This document shows positions 8,352-18,678 of a DNA stretch of 49,188 nt, piece after piece. The notes below the pieces were generated by a model. The model ran no database searches and was not told the origin of the DNA. It saw only the letters and a program-made list of their open reading frames with translations. The stretch is from an uncultured Clostridium sp. GTDB taxonomy: Bacteria; Bacillota; Clostridia; TANB77; CAG-508. Position numbers and translations under genes: made by a program. Where the stretch lies: NCBI GenBank assembly GCA_930990645.1, contig CAKNQJ010000004.1, positions 1 to 49,188 of the forward strand. The letters run 5' to 3'. The stretch's first letter is position 1. Each line of letters opens with the position of its first letter.

Positions 8352-11300
8352 TTATCTTTTTAGTTTTCTCCATATAATAATACTACTTATTCCTAAAATT
8401 ATGATTCCTATTCCTAATGCTATTCCTGTTCCTGTTTGTGGTATAATTCCTTTGGCAATATTTTCTTGATTATTATTTTGATTTGCTATATTGCTACTTG
8501 AACTATTTGAATTTGTATTAGAGCCACCATTCTGGTTTTCATTTTGATTTGTACCATTTCCACCCTGGTTTGTGTCTGGATCTATTCTGTCTCCTCCTTG
8601 ATTTGGATCTTGGCCTGGGTCTTCTCCGTCTCCTCCTTGATTTGCATCTTGGTCTGGGTCTTCTTCGTCTCCTCCTTGATTTGGATCTTGACCTGGGTCT
8701 TCTTTGTTCTCTTTTTCTATTTTAAAATGAATTGTAGTTTCATTTCCTGCTTCATCTTCTATGATCATCTCATATTCCCCTTCTTCTTCAATTGTATCGC
8801 CTAGTTCATATGGATAATCTTCCCCATCTTTTTTTACCTCCACTGTCAAATCATCTGACTCATCATCTATTTCTGGAGTAACCTCTTCATATGTTCCTCC
8901 ATCTTCTATACCATCTATTCTAGGTACAGTATTATCTAAGTAAAATGCATTACTTCTTACTATTGCAACTTCCCCAATTATATCTTCTGCTTTCGCCCAT
9001 ATATACCATATTCCGTCTCCTTCCGTTTTTGCAACAGTTTCTCCGTTCTTAAAAGCTTGATTTATCTCTTCTTCATTGACGTTTTCAGATTTTTGACTCC
9101 ATATATATGTAAGGCTATCTTCTCTTAATTCCTTATTAGAAGTAATTTGTATTGTACTTGATTGTTGTTTTTCATACTTTAGATTTCCATTAGGTGTAAA
9201 AGTAATAGTTGGTTTTTCTTTATTTACAGTGATTATATATGGCTCTGTATTCCTTCCTTCTATTCCAGAATTGCTCACAGCTCTAGCAATTATTTCATAT
9301 CTTCCATTTTCACTTATTTGTAATGTTTCTTCTTTTTCTAGCTTATGCCATGTTTTTCCTTGATCAGCACTTATTTCATAATATGCAATACCACTTGGTG
9401 CATTACTTCCCGAAATATTTAGCAAAGCATTTTCTGATATTTCGTCATTATTTTCTACATTTGCTGTTATGATTGGTGGCTCTGGTACGGTATTATCCAA
9501 ATAAAACACATTAGATTTAACCAAACTCATATTGCCTGCTTTATCTTTGGCCAAAATCCACAAATACCAATTATCACCTGTTTCTCCATCTAATGTTATA
9601 GTATCGTCACTTTCAAATGTTTGTGAGTCTGGTAAAAATGTTTCTTCTGTTAAAACCTGAACACTTGTTGTCCATTTATATCTCAATGTAGAATAATCAA
9701 GTTCTGCATTGTCTTCAACTGTCACAATTGTGCTTTGCACTTTTTGATATGTTTGATTTCCATTTGGTTTAAATTCTATTGTTGGTGCTATTGAATCTAT
9801 TATAAAGTTAACAGATGATATATTGTTCAAACTATCTTTTGCAGTTAATTGATAATCTCCAGTTTCATTTATTTCTTCTCCTAATTGATAATTTATTACC
9901 TCTCCATTTTTTGTTAATGTAATAGTTATAGGATTTTTATCTGTTACCTCAGGAGTAATCTTTGAATAAGTTTTTCCTTCTTCAATATTTTCTATTACTG
10001 GTGCAGTTTTATCTATCTTTATTATAAATGCCTCTGTATTATTTCCTGCTTTTCCCACATTATTTACTGCCGATGCAATAAAAGTATATTCCCCATCTTC
10101 TGTTATTTTTATTTCTTCTTTCTCATTCACATCAGTCCAACTTGTTCCATTGTTGAAACTATATCTATATTTTCTAATTCCACTAGGAGACGTGCTTCCA
10201 TCAAGATAAATAATTACATCATTTCCTGTGTATACATCATTTAATGTATTTGAATGTATAGTAGGCACATTGGGAGTTTCGTTATCTAAGTAAAAACCTT
10301 CACTTCTTTTTATTATTTCACTGCCATAAATATTTTCTGCCCTTGCCCATAAATACCATATTCCACTATCCGTATTTTTTTCAATGGGAACATTTGCTTG
10401 GAATTTATTTATAAATTCCGACAAGTCTGGCTGAGTTTCAGATTGTGACCATACATATGTCAATGTGTCTAAATTTATCTCGCTTATGTCTGGGAATTGA
10501 ATTGTCGTACTTTGAACTCTTTTCCATACATTACTTCCATTTGGACTAAAGCTCATTTCAGGTAATTCTTTGTTTATTTTTATAATATATGTATCTGAAG
10601 AACTTCCTTCCGTTCCTACTGTATTTACTGCTCTTGCTATAATGTTATATGTACCAGTGTTTGAAAATCTTATCTCTTCTCCTTCTTGTATATCTTTCCA
10701 TTCTCCTCCATTATTTAGGCTATATTGATATTTGCTTATTCCACTTGGTGAATTGCTTCCACTGATTGTTACAGTTACATCTTTATTTGTAGTTTCTCCA
10801 CTTGCAATACTTGCACTTACTATTGGTGCTTCCGGTACAGTATTGTCAAGATAAAATCCCTTACTTCTTTGATATGAAGTGTTTCCCAAATTATCTGTCG
10901 CTTTTGCCCATACATACCATATTCCACTGTCCGTACTCTTATTTATACTAGCATTCAACTGATAATTTTCACTAAATTTACTATCTTCTGGTTGCATTTC
11001 TTCTTGAGTCCAAAGATATTTTAAACTTGAATTATTGATACCATGCTCACTAGTTGCTGTAATCTGCAATGATTGCTCTTTTCTGTATGTTGTGTTTCCA
11101 TCTGGTGTAAATGTAATCTCTGGTCCAACTTTATCTATTGAAACACTAAACTTCAATGAATTATACCCTTCAATCCCAACATTACTAACTGCTCTTGCTA
11201 TTATGTTATATTCTCCTGTTTCTGACAATGTAATGCTTTCTTCTGGTGAAATATCTATCCATTTTAAACCATCATCAAAACTATATTGATATTTTTGTAT

Positions 11301-14135
11301 TCCACTTAACGTTTCTCCTCCTGTTAACTGTAATATAACATTTTCATTTGTTTCATCTCCATTTGATACGTTTCCAGAAATCGTTGGTGCTCCTGGTGTA
11401 TCATTATCTAAACTGAAAGTATTTGTCTTTACTAACGATGTATTACCCAATTCATCTTTCGCAAGTACACATAAAACTGAATCCATTCCAGTTATCCCAG
11501 ATATCTCAACCGTTTCTCCATTAGTCAACTTTTCTCCTTGTGAGAGCATTATTTCTTCAGTAACTTCATCCATATCATTACACCATCTATAATATAAAGA
11601 ATCTTCATCTAAGTTATAATTATCTGTTATATCTATTCTTACACTATGACTTCTTGCAAATGTTTTATTGCCATTTGGAGTAAAAGTAACTACTGGCATA
11701 GTACTATCTATCTTAAAATTTACTGTTGTACTATTATCTAATTCATCAGTAACTATTAATGTATAGTCTCCTGTTTCTTGTATTAAATCTCCCTTATCAT
11801 CTAAATCTATATAATAAGAATATTCTTCTTCACCCTTTTTTAATATAGCAGTTATCTCAGTTTCATCTGTGATAGTTGGCTGTACAGATTTATATATTTT
11901 ACCTTCTACTATTCCATTGATTACTGGTGGTTTCTTATCTATTTTTATAACAAAAGGGGCACTTTGTTTTCCTATTATACCAACATTACTTATAGCTCGT
12001 GCTATCATAGTATATGTTCCACTTTCACTAATTTCAATATTTCCTGAAACATCATTCCATGATGTTCCATTATTTAAACTATATTGATATTTTTGTATTC
12101 CACTTGGAGCTGAGCTTCCACTAATTTGCATTAGTGCATTTTCTTTTGTATATACGTTACTTGTAACATTGGAAGAAATCATCGGTGCCTCTGGAACTGT
12201 ATTATCCAAATAAAATGCTTCACTTCTTTTATATGTAACATTTCCTTGCATATCTTTTGCCATAACCCATAAGTACCAGTTTGTTCCCGTATCTGTATTC
12301 TTTACAATCGTGCCACCATTTTCAAAATAATCTTTAAAACTGCTTTCTAGTGGTTGATTTGTACTTTGTGTCCATACATATCGCAATGTATCTTTGTTAA
12401 CACCGCTAGTATCGGAAGCTGTTACTTTGGCAGATTGAGAAGTTTTATATGTTGTATTTCCAGTAGGCGTTATATTTATTGTAGGTCCTGCATTATCAGC
12501 ATCTTTTGTAAATGCTTTGATGCATAGGTTTGTATCTTTAAAAATACTAGTTAAATCTTGCCAATTATCAGCTGCTCCCGATACAGACACATAACTCTCT
12601 CCTTCGCTTGCAGTAGCTGTGTTCCACATATTTTCACCATCTACTCCATTCGATTTTAGGTTTAGTTCAAGTGGAACTTGTGCTTGCACATCATTTTTAT
12701 ACTTTACAATTACAACAAATTTACTTCCTGTTATCTCTATTGGTGAATTCAATTTTATATTTTTGAATTCTGCATTTGTTTCAACATCACTAGCTATTAA
12801 TGTTGCGCTATCCATGTCCAAATTGCCATCCATATTTACATATATATCGGCTTTTGTATTTTCAACGCTCATGTAAGATATTTCTGATAAAAACTCTTGC
12901 CCACTAGTCTTTTTCTCAAATACATTAGCTGTATATATTTCTTTCATTTTAGTTTTATCCTCATCATTCAAAACCGGTAAATATGTATAATTATATCCTA
13001 ATTCATCATATTGATATATGTTTTTGTAGTCTTTATCTACTACACTAATTACTCCTACATTTTCTTTCTCTATTAGAACATCTTCATATGATATATAGTA
13101 ATATCCTCCATTAAACCCTTCTCCATATGAGTTCAGTACAAGCCACGCTCCATCTTTTGAAGGTCTATGTGCTTCATTAAAATTAGTTTTAGAATAATTA
13201 TCGTCCCAACCAATTATAGTAACTGCATGATCTTGTACTATATCTGGATCATCACAATAATACGCTGACGACAATATTGGTGAAACGTTATTAAAATACT
13301 GCGTTTGGCTCGCATTTGTTATAGCTGCAATGCCTCCATATTGAACAATATGTTCTTTCATTTGATCTCTAATTTCTTTTATTTGAGTTTCAGTATATGC
13401 ATTTCCTTCACCATCTGAATATGATGTCACACCATTATCTACGCTTTTTACAATGCTTGGAAATCGAATATAGCTTTCAACATGCTGTCCTACATCTTTA
13501 TTTTGTATTTCTGAGATATCTATCTTTTCTTGTGAATTTTCAAAAGGCATATCTTCTTCTAATACAGGCCCAAACCCACTTGTTAAATAACTATATCCAA
13601 TATATGAGTTTCCTCCACCACCGACTTCCCTGTTATATCCGTTCTCATTTATTTGATCATTTAAAAAGTTTCTTGATGTAGCATATTCCATATGTCTTAC
13701 AGAGTATTCACGAGATTTATATCCTCTTGTCAAACTAATATGCGTTTCTATCGAACTTGTAACAGGATAAACCCAACAAGTCTGTGTTTGCATTTGATCT
13801 TTTACAGTTATGTCAATTTTTTCTCTTAAATCATATGTACTTGAAGTCGCATTTCTAGTATTGCTAAATAATTGAATTTTATTAGTTATACTCTTCACAG
13901 GGTCATAATATGGTGTCAAATATGGTGCTGGCTCAATATATTTTTTCTGCTCTTCATCAGACATATTTAGCCATTTTTGAAACTCCTTGCTAAAATCCCC
14001 TATATTCACTGGCTTGCTTGTTATTACAATATTGTCATCTTTAGCTTGGCTCAAAGTAGATAATAAAATCATACAAAAGCAAATAATAAATATTATAACT
14101 AATATCTTTTTTAATTTCATGTAACCTTTTTGCAA
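8352..14135 (-). CDS. Large cell-wall-anchored surface protein: signal peptide, C1A papain-like protease domain, repeated Ig-like modules, low-complexity stalk, IPQTG-type sorting signal
   Basis: N-terminal hydrophobic segment; DQMQTQTCWVYPVTSSIETH (Cys), HAVTIIGWDD (His), AWLVLNSYGEGFNGGYYYISY (Asn); six YLDNTVPEAP-type modules; C-term IPQTGTG + TM + KLKR. Confidence 0.88.
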   Translation of the reverse strand: MQKGYMKLKKILVIIFIICFCMILLSTLSQAKDDNIVITSKPVNIGDFSKEFQKWLNMSDEEQKKYIEPAPYLTPYYDPVKSITNKIQLFSNTRNATSSTYDLREKIDITVKDQMQTQTCWVYPVTSSIETHISLTRGYKSREYSVRHMEYATSRNFLNDQINENGYNREVGGGGNSYIGYSYLTSGFGPVLEEDMPFENSQEKIDISEIQNKDVGQHVESYIRFPSIVKSVDNGVTSYSDGEGNAYTETQIKEIRDQMKEHIVQYGGIAAITNASQTQYFNNVSPILSSAYYCDDPDIVQDHAVTIIGWDDNYSKTNFNEAHRPSKDGAWLVLNSYGEGFNGGYYYISYEDVLIEKENVGVISVVDKDYKNIYQYDELGYNYTYLPVLNDEDKTKMKEIYTANVFEKKTSGQEFLSEISYMSVENTKADIYVNMDGNLDMDSATLIASDVETNAEFKNIKLNSPIEITGSKFVVIVKYKNDVQAQVPLELNLKSNGVDGENMWNTATASEGESYVSVSGAADNWQDLTSIFKDTNLCIKAFTKDADNAGPTINITPTGNTTYKTSQSAKVTASDTSGVNKDTLRYVWTQSTNQPLESSFKDYFENGGTIVKNTDTGTNWYLWVMAKDMQGNVTYKRSEAFYLDNTVPEAPMISSNVTSNVYTKENALMQISGSSAPSGIQKYQYSLNNGTSWNDVSGNIEISESGTYTMIARAISNVGIIGKQSAPFVIKIDKKPPVINGIVEGKIYKSVQPTITDETEITAILKKGEEEYSYYIDLDDKGDLIQETGDYTLIVTDELDNSTTVNFKIDSTMPVVTFTPNGNKTFARSHSVRIDITDNYNLDEDSLYYRWCNDMDEVTEEIMLSQGEKLTNGETVEISGITGMDSVLCVLAKDELGNTSLVKTNTFSLDNDTPGAPTISGNVSNGDETNENVILQLTGGETLSGIQKYQYSFDDGLKWIDISPEESITLSETGEYNIIARAVSNVGIEGYNSLKFSVSIDKVGPEITFTPDGNTTYRKEQSLQITATSEHGINNSSLKYLWTQEEMQPEDSKFSENYQLNASINKSTDSGIWYVWAKATDNLGNTSYQRSKGFYLDNTVPEAPIVSASIASGETTNKDVTVTISGSNSPSGISKYQYSLNNGGEWKDIQEGEEIRFSNTGTYNIIARAVNTVGTEGSSSDTYIIKINKELPEMSFSPNGSNVWKRVQSTTIQFPDISEINLDTLTYVWSQSETQPDLSEFINKFQANVPIEKNTDSGIWYLWARAENIYGSEIIKRSEGFYLDNETPNVPTIHSNTLNDVYTGNDVIIYLDGSTSPSGIRKYRYSFNNGTSWTDVNEKEEIKITEDGEYTFIASAVNNVGKAGNNTEAFIIKIDKTAPVIENIEEGKTYSKITPEVTDKNPITITLTKNGEVINYQLGEEINETGDYQLTAKDSLNNISSVNFIIDSIAPTIEFKPNGNQTYQKVQSTIVTVEDNAELDYSTLRYKWTTSVQVLTEETFLPDSQTFESDDTITLDGETGDNWYLWILAKDKAGNMSLVKSNVFYLDNTVPEPPIITANVENNDEISENALLNISGSNAPSGIAYYEISADQGKTWHKLEKEETLQISENGRYEIIARAVSNSGIEGRNTEPYIITVNKEKPTITFTPNGNLKYEKQQSSTIQITSNKELREDSLTYIWSQKSENVNEEEINQAFKNGETVAKTEGDGIWYIWAKAEDIIGEVAIVRSNAFYLDNTVPRIDGIEDGGTYEEVTPEIDDESDDLTVEVKKDGEDYPYELGDTIEEEGEYEMIIEDEAGNETTIHFKIEKENKEDPGQDPNQGGDEEDPDQDANQGGDGEDPGQDPNQGGDRIDPDTNQGGNGTNQNENQNGGSNTNSNSSSSNIANQNNNQENIAKGIIPQTGTGIALGIGIIILGISSIIIWRKLKR
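8580..8700 (-). repeat. 39-bp tandem repeat encoding 13-aa units (GQDPNQGGDEEDP type)
   Basis: About three near-identical 39-nt units in frame in the stalk region. Confidence 0.85.
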
Positions 14136-14403
14136 ACCAATCTCCTCCTAATTATTTAAATAAGTATTTAAGAAATATTAACATTATTAAAAGATAGTTT
14201 CAATAACAATTATATTACAATTTTGTGTACTTTTTTATAGATTTTTAGGGAAATACTAATTTACAAAAATATTACATTTTTGTTACAAAGTAATATCTTA
14301 TATCTTACTTTTGTTCGTTTTTTGTACGGAAATAAGATATTTAAGCTCTCACTACAAAAAAATAATTTAGAGAAAAGAATCAGTATCTGTCTCTCATAGC
14401 ACA

Positions 14404-14446
14404 AAAATAGAATACTAAAACTTTTCACCTTTAGTATTCTATTTTC
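14404..14446 (-). terminator. Rho-independent terminator overlapping the ftsL stop codon
   Basis: Minus strand AATAGAATACTAAA-ggtgaaaag-TTTTAGTATTCTATTTTTG. Confidence 0.85.
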
Positions 14447-14936
14447 CTAACAATGTATTTAACAATTTTTCAAACCAATTTTGGTTGTCTTCCATTACAA
14501 CTTCTTCACTTGCTTGCTCCACATAATCTTGTTTGTCTAAACTTACATATACTTTCTGGCTATTATCTAATTTTTGCATTCCCAATTTTGTTTTTGCCAG
14601 TTCTTCTATATTGCTCAAATTATAACTGTTTTCTAAATTAACTTTTAATTGTTCATTTTCTTTTTGTATTGCTGCCAAATTAGCTTTTAGCGTTTCTCCC
14701 TTATTAAAGCTTTCATTTATTAGTGAATTTCTATAACTTATAATAAATAGACAAGCAAATATTAATAGTACATATACCATAGCTTTAAAATGGGATTTTA
14801 GTTTTCTCTTAGACTGTGTTTTCTCTGCTTTTTTGCTTACAGTTGAGCTTTTTTTCTTAGAATATGGCTCTTTTATAGGCTCATAATCTGGCTCTAGTTT
14901 TCTAGGGCTAGTTTCATATTGGTATCTATTTACCAT
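14439..14936 (-). CDS. ftsL: FtsL/DivIC-like cell division protein
   Basis: Single TM after basic N-terminus, coiled coil (LAAIQKENEQLKVNLEN), EELAKTKLGMQ; position after rsmH. Confidence 0.75.
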   Translation of the reverse strand: MVNRYQYETSPRKLEPDYEPIKEPYSKKKSSTVSKKAEKTQSKRKLKSHFKAMVYVLLIFACLFIISYRNSLINESFNKGETLKANLAAIQKENEQLKVNLENSYNLSNIEELAKTKLGMQKLDNSQKVYVSLDKQDYVEQASEEVVMEDNQNWFEKLLNTLLGK

Positions 14937-15003
14937 AAGTTACTTTCACCTCTTTTCTCATCTTTTTATTTTGTCATACTTTATCGTATATTTAAAAAAC
15001 ATA

Positions 15004-15949
15004 TTATTTTGCTTGAGTTTCTTTTTCTCTTCTTTCAAATATTCTTAATTTTGCACTTTTGCTTCTACTATTTTCTTCTTGTTCTTCCTTGCTTGGAAGT
15101 ATTGGCTTTCTTGTTACTATTTTCCCATAAGATTTATAGTTGCACACACAATATGGTAAATCTTTTGGGCATGTGCATTTTCCCTCTGCTTCGATAAATG
15201 CTTCTTTCACTGCTCTGTCTTCTAATGAATGAAAAGTAATAACTGCAAGTCTTCCATTTTCTTTTAGACACTGTATTGAATTTAAAATTGTATTATATAA
15301 TGGCTCTAACTCATTATTCACTTCTATTCGTATTGCTTGAAATGTTCTTTTAGCAGGATGCCCGCTATTTTGTTTTGCCTTTGGAATTGAATTTTTTATG
15401 ATGTTTACCAATTCTTGAGTAGTCTCTATCCTTTTTGTTTGTCTTTCTTTGCAAATATTCCTTGCAATATTTCTTGAAAATCTTTCTTCACCATATTTGT
15501 AAATTATATTTGCTAATTTTTCTTCTGAATAATCATTAACCACATCTTCTGCTGTAAGCTCTTGAGTTTTATCCATCCTCATGTCTAATCGTGCATTTTC
15601 CATGTAGCTAAATCCTCTTGTTTTTTCATCTAGTTGATATGACGAAACTCCCAAATCCAGTAGTATTCCATCTACTTTTCCAATGTCCTCTAGCAATATA
15701 TTTATATCATCATGGTTACCATGAATGTATTTAACATTTTTATATTTTTCTAACCTTTTCCTTGCTGCCTCTAATGCCTCTTCATCTCTGTCAATTCCTA
15801 TAAGTAATCCCTTATCAGATAATCTTTTTACAATCTCTTCACTATGACCTGCTCCTCCGCATTGTTCCATCTACATATATTCCATCTGGTTTTATATTTA
15901 GTCCTTCAATGCATTCATTTAATAAAACGCTTTTATGTTTAAATTCCAA
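15004..15949 (-). pseudogene. rsmH: 16S rRNA m4C1402 methyltransferase RsmH/MraW with an apparent 1-nt frameshift near the N-terminus
   Basis: 288-aa ORF starts inside the SAM motif (GGAGHSEE); upstream frame from TTG at 15949 reads [29 protein letters not shown], then one extra nt around 15859-15862. Confidence 0.85.
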
Positions 15950-16072
15950 TTGTTACACCTCATAGCTTAATTTTTTATGATAGCATAAGCAGTTGGCATA
16001 AAAATATACCAACTGTATGCTTGTCTTAAATTACTTATATATCAGCAATTTTCGTCATTTGTGCTTTAACAT

Positions 16073-16643
16073 TCCTTTGTTTTTATATTTATTTTTCTTT
16101 AGAAAATTTTTAACTTTTTTCTCGTGCACTTTTGTAAATTTTTCTTTTGTAAATGTCTATTACAATAAACATTTTATCTTTATTGTATTTCTTTTAAATT
16201 AAATGTAAAATCGTTGATTTCCTATTTAATTTAAATCTTTAGTTTTATTAATTCTTTTGTTTTAATTCTAGATTTGATCCTTTTGTTTCTAATTCTTTTG
16301 TTTTGACTCTTGATTTAATCCTTCGTTTTATTAATTCTTAATTTGAACTTATCTTTTGTAAATTACTTTTTATCTTTAGCAAATTATTCAATTTTATCTT
16401 TTGTTTAATTTTTTCAACTCTTTTTTCCTTAGTATTTTTCAATAGTCGCTTATCTTTTGTATAAATTTTATTTTTTCTTTAGTGTTAATTAAAATCATTT
16501 ATCTTTAGTTAAATTACTTAATCACATTTAAGTGATTTTGTCCTTAGTTTACTTTTAAAATTTTTATCTTTCGTTGTATCTAGACATCTTTTGTTAATAA
16601 ATGAGGATTAACATCTTTCGTTTCTTTAGATTTTATCTTTAGT
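16073..16643 (-). repeat. Array of short ACNAARGA motifs in the mraZ/rsmH intergenic region
   Basis: Plus-strand TCTTTTGT/TCTTTAGT/TCTTTCGT/TCCTTAGT-type octamers at roughly 16236, 16253, 16279, 16294, 16319, 16352, 16397, 16426, 16453, 16476, 16502, 16541, 16567, 16587, 16614, 16636, plus weaker ones. Confidence 0.75.
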
Positions 16644-16666
16644 TTTTTTATATAAACTTTTTAAAG

Positions 16667-17098
16667 TTATATACCTAGCATAGTCATATTTTCTGCAATT
16701 TCATCTGCTGAAATATTTTCTTCGCTATTGTATTCTTTCCATTTGTCTTTGTTCCAAATTTCTATTCTTGTACCTACACCTATGATTGCAGCCTCTTTCT
16801 CAAGATGTGCATATTCTCTTAGGTTACCTGTTAATAGAAATCTACCTTGTTTGTCTAGTTCGCATTCAATTGCTCCTGATAAAAACAATCTTACGAAATC
16901 TCTAGCATTTTTGTTTGTAAGTGGAAGTGATTTTAACTTTTCTTGGAAATTATTCCATTCATTTTGAGAGAAACCAAATAAACAACCGTCTAATCCTTTT
17001 GTTACTATGAACTTTTCACCTATGTCTTCTCTAAGTTTTGCTGGCATTATTAATCTGCCTTTTGCATCTAGAGAATGTTCATATTCACCAATTAGCAC
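16667..17098 (-). CDS. mraZ: Transcriptional regulator MraZ
   Basis: [26 protein letters not shown] start with AGGTG RBS. Confidence 0.97.
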   Translation of the reverse strand: MLIGEYEHSLDAKGRLIMPAKLREDIGEKFIVTKGLDGCLFGFSQNEWNNFQEKLKSLPLTNKNARDFVRLFLSGAIECELDKQGRFLLTGNLREYAHLEKEAAIIGVGTRIEIWNKDKWKEYNSEENISADEIAENMTMLGI

Positions 17099-17117
17099 TT
17101 TGTTTCACCTCTCTCAC

Positions 17118-17160
17118 ATTTTTAACCACTTTTTACCACTTCTCTCCACTTCACTTAGAT
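17118..17160 (-). promoter_or_regulatory. Probable MraZ operator: 10-bp-phased AAGTGG repeats upstream of mraZ
   Basis: Minus strand AAGTGAAGTGGAGAGAAGTGGTAAAAAGTGGTTAAAAATGTGAGA; known MraZ boxes are short GTG-containing direct repeats upstream of mraZ. Confidence 0.8.
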
Positions 17161-17326
17161 TTTAATACAAGTATTTATAAATTGCAAGTGTTTTTTGAAA
17201 TTTTTTCAAATTTTTTTTCGAGAAAATGCCTGCGTCTCTAAGATTTGCAAACATTCGTTTTGTATTGTAAACATAATAAAAGCAGAGTAACGCTTGCTTT
17301 TATAGCTATTTTAGCATTATTCTGCA

Positions 17327-17641
17327 TTATTTTGAGTATACTACTTCTCCATATTCTGAGATGCTTTCTAAAAATCCACTTGCATCTTCTCCATCAATCA
17401 ACAATACCGGTTCAATATCTGTCGATATATTTCTTCTTAATCTAAACAACTTAGTCATATCCTCTAATATATCTTTAGAAATACTACTTCTAGGTACAAC
17501 TACAGCAACATCTATATCGCTATCTTTTCTATAGTCTCCTCTTGCATACGAACCATATAAAATTATTTTATTAACTTTGAAGTTTTGTATAACAAGTTCT
17601 GCATATTTTTCCACTAGTTTTCTAGCTTTTCTTTTATCCAT
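17327..17641 (-). CDS. MNT-type minimal nucleotidyltransferase (MntA-like)
   Basis: GSYARGDYRKDSDIDV = GSX10DXD; overlaps the HEPN ORF. Confidence 0.9.
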   Translation of the reverse strand: MDKRKARKLVEKYAELVIQNFKVNKIILYGSYARGDYRKDSDIDVAVVVPRSSISKDILEDMTKLFRLRRNISTDIEPVLLIDGEDASGFLESISEYGEVVYSK

Positions 17642-18030
17642 AACATCATCTCCTCTGTTTTATTGATAATCTCTTTGCACTTGCTTTGATTTAAAGCTTC
17701 AAATATTTCTTTTTTCTGAGTAGGGTATCTTGCTTCTATATTTAATGGTGAAACTAAATCTATAAAATCTTTTTGTTCCTCACTCATTATTTTATATAAA
17801 TTACTTTCTTCTGCTAGTCTTACGAGCTTATGAGTATATGGTGGTTGTCCACCTTTAATTTTTACGTAATAAGCTTTAATTGTCTTTTCTATAACTTGAT
17901 TACACATAAAACCAACATATAAATATCTTTTACTTTTTAACATTGCCTTAGCCGTATCTAAATCATATATAGCTAACTCTAACCAATATTCTACTTTATC
18001 AAAATCACTAATCTTAATCTCCTCCTCCAC
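17614..18030 (-). CDS. HEPN-domain protein (COG1895-like), partner of the MNT
   Basis: YVGFMCNQVIEKTIKAYYVKIKG...YTHKLVRLAEES...EARYPTQ; overlaps the MNT ORF by 28 nt. Confidence 0.85.
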   Translation of the reverse strand: MEEEIKISDFDKVEYWLELAIYDLDTAKAMLKSKRYLYVGFMCNQVIEKTIKAYYVKIKGGQPPYTHKLVRLAEESNLYKIMSEEQKDFIDLVSPLNIEARYPTQKKEIFEALNQSKCKEIINKTEEMMLWIKEKLEN

Positions 18031-18060
18031 ATTATTAGTATAACATAATTTTTCTTTTTT

Positions 18061-18678
18061 TTAAATACTCTGTTTAAACTTTTCTGTCAAACATTCATAA
18101 ATAAGTTTTGTCAAATCGCTTGTATCAACAATTGACTTTATACACGCATTAAGAAAATCTTTTGGCGATACTTTCCTTAAGTCTAATACATACCCATTTT
18201 TTAAAGCTAGCTCTCTAATAAACTCTCTGGTTGTCCTTCCATTCCCCTCTCTATATGGATGAAGTACATTAAGTTCTGATAAATAGTACGCTAACCTTTC
18301 AGCCAGCTTTTCTTTGGGTAGATTTCCCAAATAATTTTCTTGCTTTAACTCATTTAATAATCTTTCGAGTTCTGGTTCTATGTACTCCCATTCTGCAAAT
18401 CTAAATACACCTTTTGCAATATTTTCTGTCCTAAACTTCCCAGCAAAAGGATATATGTCTTCAAATAAATATTGATGAATTGCATTTATATGTTTAACAT
18501 CAAAATTGCCAATAATTCCTTTTTGCATCAAAGCTAAAAGTTTTGCAGCTGTAATTTTAGCTTCATACTTCTGCAAAACCTTACTATCTCGTATATCTAA
18601 TTTATTTATCAAAGTATTTGTATGTTCATAGCAATACTTTGAATTTCTATCTTCATAAATATCTTTTCCCATGTACAT
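18061..18678 (-). CDS. Fic family protein (putative AMPylator toxin/effector)
   Basis: HPYREGNGRTTREF matches HPFx(D/E)GNGRxxR. Confidence 0.93.
   Translation of the reverse strand: MYMGKDIYEDRNSKYCYEHTNTLINKLDIRDSKVLQKYEAKITAAKLLALMQKGIIGNFDVKHINAIHQYLFEDIYPFAGKFRTENIAKGVFRFAEWEYIEPELERLLNELKQENYLGNLPKEKLAERLAYYLSELNVLHPYREGNGRTTREFIRELALKNGYVLDLRKVSPKDFLNACIKSIVDTSDLTKLIYECLTEKFKQSI

Noticed and set aside
16073-16643. Coding repeat interpretation of the ACNAARGA array
   Set aside because: In-frame stops in the frames inspected and irregular spacing not divisible by three.
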